Source: Seison nebaliae (lineage: Eukaryota > Rotifera > Pararotatoria > Seisonacea > Seisonidae). From it: a DNA stretch of 35,082 nucleotides. The position numbers and the translations under genes are program-made. Under the pieces are notes generated by a model that did no database searches, was not told the DNA's origin, and saw nothing but the letters and a program-made list of their open reading frames with translations. Shown in pieces: positions 34,065-35,082 of this stretch (positions are counted from its first letter, which is position 1; each line of letters begins with the position of its first letter). The DNA is taken from positions 1 to 35,082 of the forward strand of contig JALJEE010001198.1 of assembly GCA_023231475.1 (NCBI GenBank), given 5' to 3'.

Positions 34065-34786
34065 CTATTCCTTCATCATCCCCTCCAAACAGTTAATGTT
34101 ATGGATAATATGAAGGTATTTTTGTGGGCATGCTACTACTGACGCAGTTTTTCTGCATCTCTCCTCGTCGATTTCGTAGTAGATTCCTTTAGCGATATTG
34201 TAGATTACCTTCTCCGGTAATTTAATTTTACAGTGATAAAACATATTAGTAAAATATCCAATATTCGTGATTTCGTATTCCAATAAGTTCGCATATGTAA
34301 GGGTGCTTTTGGAATCGAAACTAAAAGGGATAATGTCCATGATTTTTGGTCTACCTTCATAATGTGCGCTCTGGCCATAGTGTAAAACGTCGTGGCGTCT
34401 TTGCACGCCAATATCTTATCCAGTTTCCATTGCTTACATGCTTGGAGTATTTGATGTAGATGGATTAATTCTGGCGTTAATCTTGCCGTCCGGGTAACTT
34501 CTAATAATGCTTCCATTATTTCTTTTGTTTTTATCTTTTCTTCGACCCCGTGTATTTCCTTCTCTAACTCGGAAGTACTATGTAACATCTCATCTATTAC
34601 ATCGGCGATTTTATTCTGATTTTCCTTGATTTGGTTAAATCGGGTATTTACTTCTTTGGTGAAGTGAGCCATATTGTCTAAGAACGTATTTCCGAACTTT
34701 CTCTTTTCTACCAAAAATTGAGAAAACAGACCGTATTTCCAATTTTTTTTCTCTCTCTTTAAAAAACATTTTCTGTATACAAACAA
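34065..34786 (-). mobile_element. Fossil envelope-type glycoprotein segment of an LTR retroelement (broken)
   Basis: The minus strand encodes segments with the character of an envelope fusion glycoprotein from an endogenous retrovirus-like LTR element (errantivirus/Gypsy or BEL-Pao kin). They comprise a long amphipathic helical stretch (NTRFNQIKENQNKIADVIDE), a TPELIHLHQILQACK segment and a Cys-bearing downstream part. No gag, pol or terminal repeats are visible, so it is a fragment. It is broken, with at least one interruption. It lies between myosin VI and a LINE fragment on the opposite strand, in what looks like a repeat-rich edge of the gene cluster. Family assignment is inference from helix pattern and context. 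Confidence 0.45.
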
Positions 34787-34810
34787 ATGGGACTCTTCGT
34801 GCTCTAGTAG

Positions 34811-35082
34811 TGTTTCATAAATTATTTATATATATTTCTGTACGAATTTCTGTCGAAGGAGTGTGGGGATAGTACTTTTATTATCGGTGGAGACTTTAAC
34901 CTCTCTCCTATGGATATTAAATTATTATTACAGAGTGGTAAAGATATATGTAAGGCATTTGAATGTTCCTTTGTCGATCTACTTTGGTGTGAAAAAGAAT
35001 CAATCACTTTCAATTCTAATAGAGGAAGTTCATGGATCGATCACTTTCTTATTTCGAATAAGGTTCTTGATCAAGTAACCGA
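34811..35082 (+). mobile_element. LINE endonuclease-domain fragment, cut by window edge
   Basis: One plus-strand frame is open from 34811 to the window end, with no methionine start of its own in the domain. It contains STFIIGGDFNLSPMDIKLLL, then FECSFVDLLWCEKESITFNS, then GSSWIDHFLISNKVLDQV. GGDFN and S-x-IDHFLIS are the middle and C-terminal active-site motifs of the AP-type endonuclease domain of LINEs; the Asp-His pair is catalytic in this family. The upstream half of the domain is missing, so the insertion looks 5'-truncated or is interrupted near 34811. The rest of the element would continue to the right. It shares FIIGGDFN and a W-C-E element with the fragment at 1-308 but is otherwise different, so the two are related but not copies of one insertion. 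Confidence 0.85.

Noticed and set aside
1-35082. tRNA, rRNA, CRISPR arrays or operon-type signals
   Set aside because: I saw no B-box plus cloverleaf, no rRNA-like sequence and no spaced direct repeats; the genes are eukaryotic and spliced.

Overview
The window looks like nuclear DNA of a small, gene-dense animal. It is AT-rich, and its genes are split by very short introns, mostly 41-60 nt. The proteins are typical of animals: androglobin, myosin VI, a TRM10-type mitochondrial tRNA methyltransferase, DNAJC12, SYS1 and a PP1 glycogen-targeting subunit. The combination suits a compact invertebrate genome, for example a mite or another small ecdysozoan. I cannot name the species from the sequence, and that assignment is inference.

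Layout. The left edge (1-308, minus strand) is a fragment of a LINE endonuclease domain next to a near-perfect 137-bp palindrome. The glycine cleavage H-protein gene (minus strand, four exons, one of only 23 nt) follows. A gene-poor, microsatellite-rich stretch of about 5 kb separates it from a plus-strand gene for a glutamine-rich protein with two MATH/TRAF-like regions. Then come androglobin (plus, 11 exons, about 2,587 residues) and DNAJC12 (plus, 3 exons), which converges on inositol-3-phosphate synthase (minus, 2 exons). That gene diverges from SYS1 (plus, 3 exons). Next are a CBM21-bearing PP1 regulatory subunit (plus), an unrecognised multi-exon gene (minus), the TRM10-type methyltransferase (minus, intronless) and, divergently, the whole myosin VI gene (plus, 14 coding exons, 1,301 residues). 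The right edge holds a broken envelope-type retroelement fossil (minus) and a second LINE endonuclease fragment (plus) that runs off the window.

The most unusual signal is in the splice sites. I placed 34 introns by keeping the reading frame, and in the better-known families by matching conserved protein sequence. Of these, 32 begin GTT and 2 begin GTC; none begins GTA or GTG, which are normally dominant in animals. The base before the donor is not constrained, +5 is rarely G, and 8 of the 34 acceptors are AAG. A textbook GTAAGG in androglobin exon 3 lies inside coding sequence and appears unused. This suggests that 5' splice-site recognition is changed in this lineage.

The genes are mainly unrelated housekeeping genes that share a compact neighbourhood, not one pathway. 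The only evident arrangements are divergent pairs (inositol synthase/SYS1 and TRM10-type/myosin VI) that probably share promoter regions. All exon coordinates were read by eye and not checked against transcripts.
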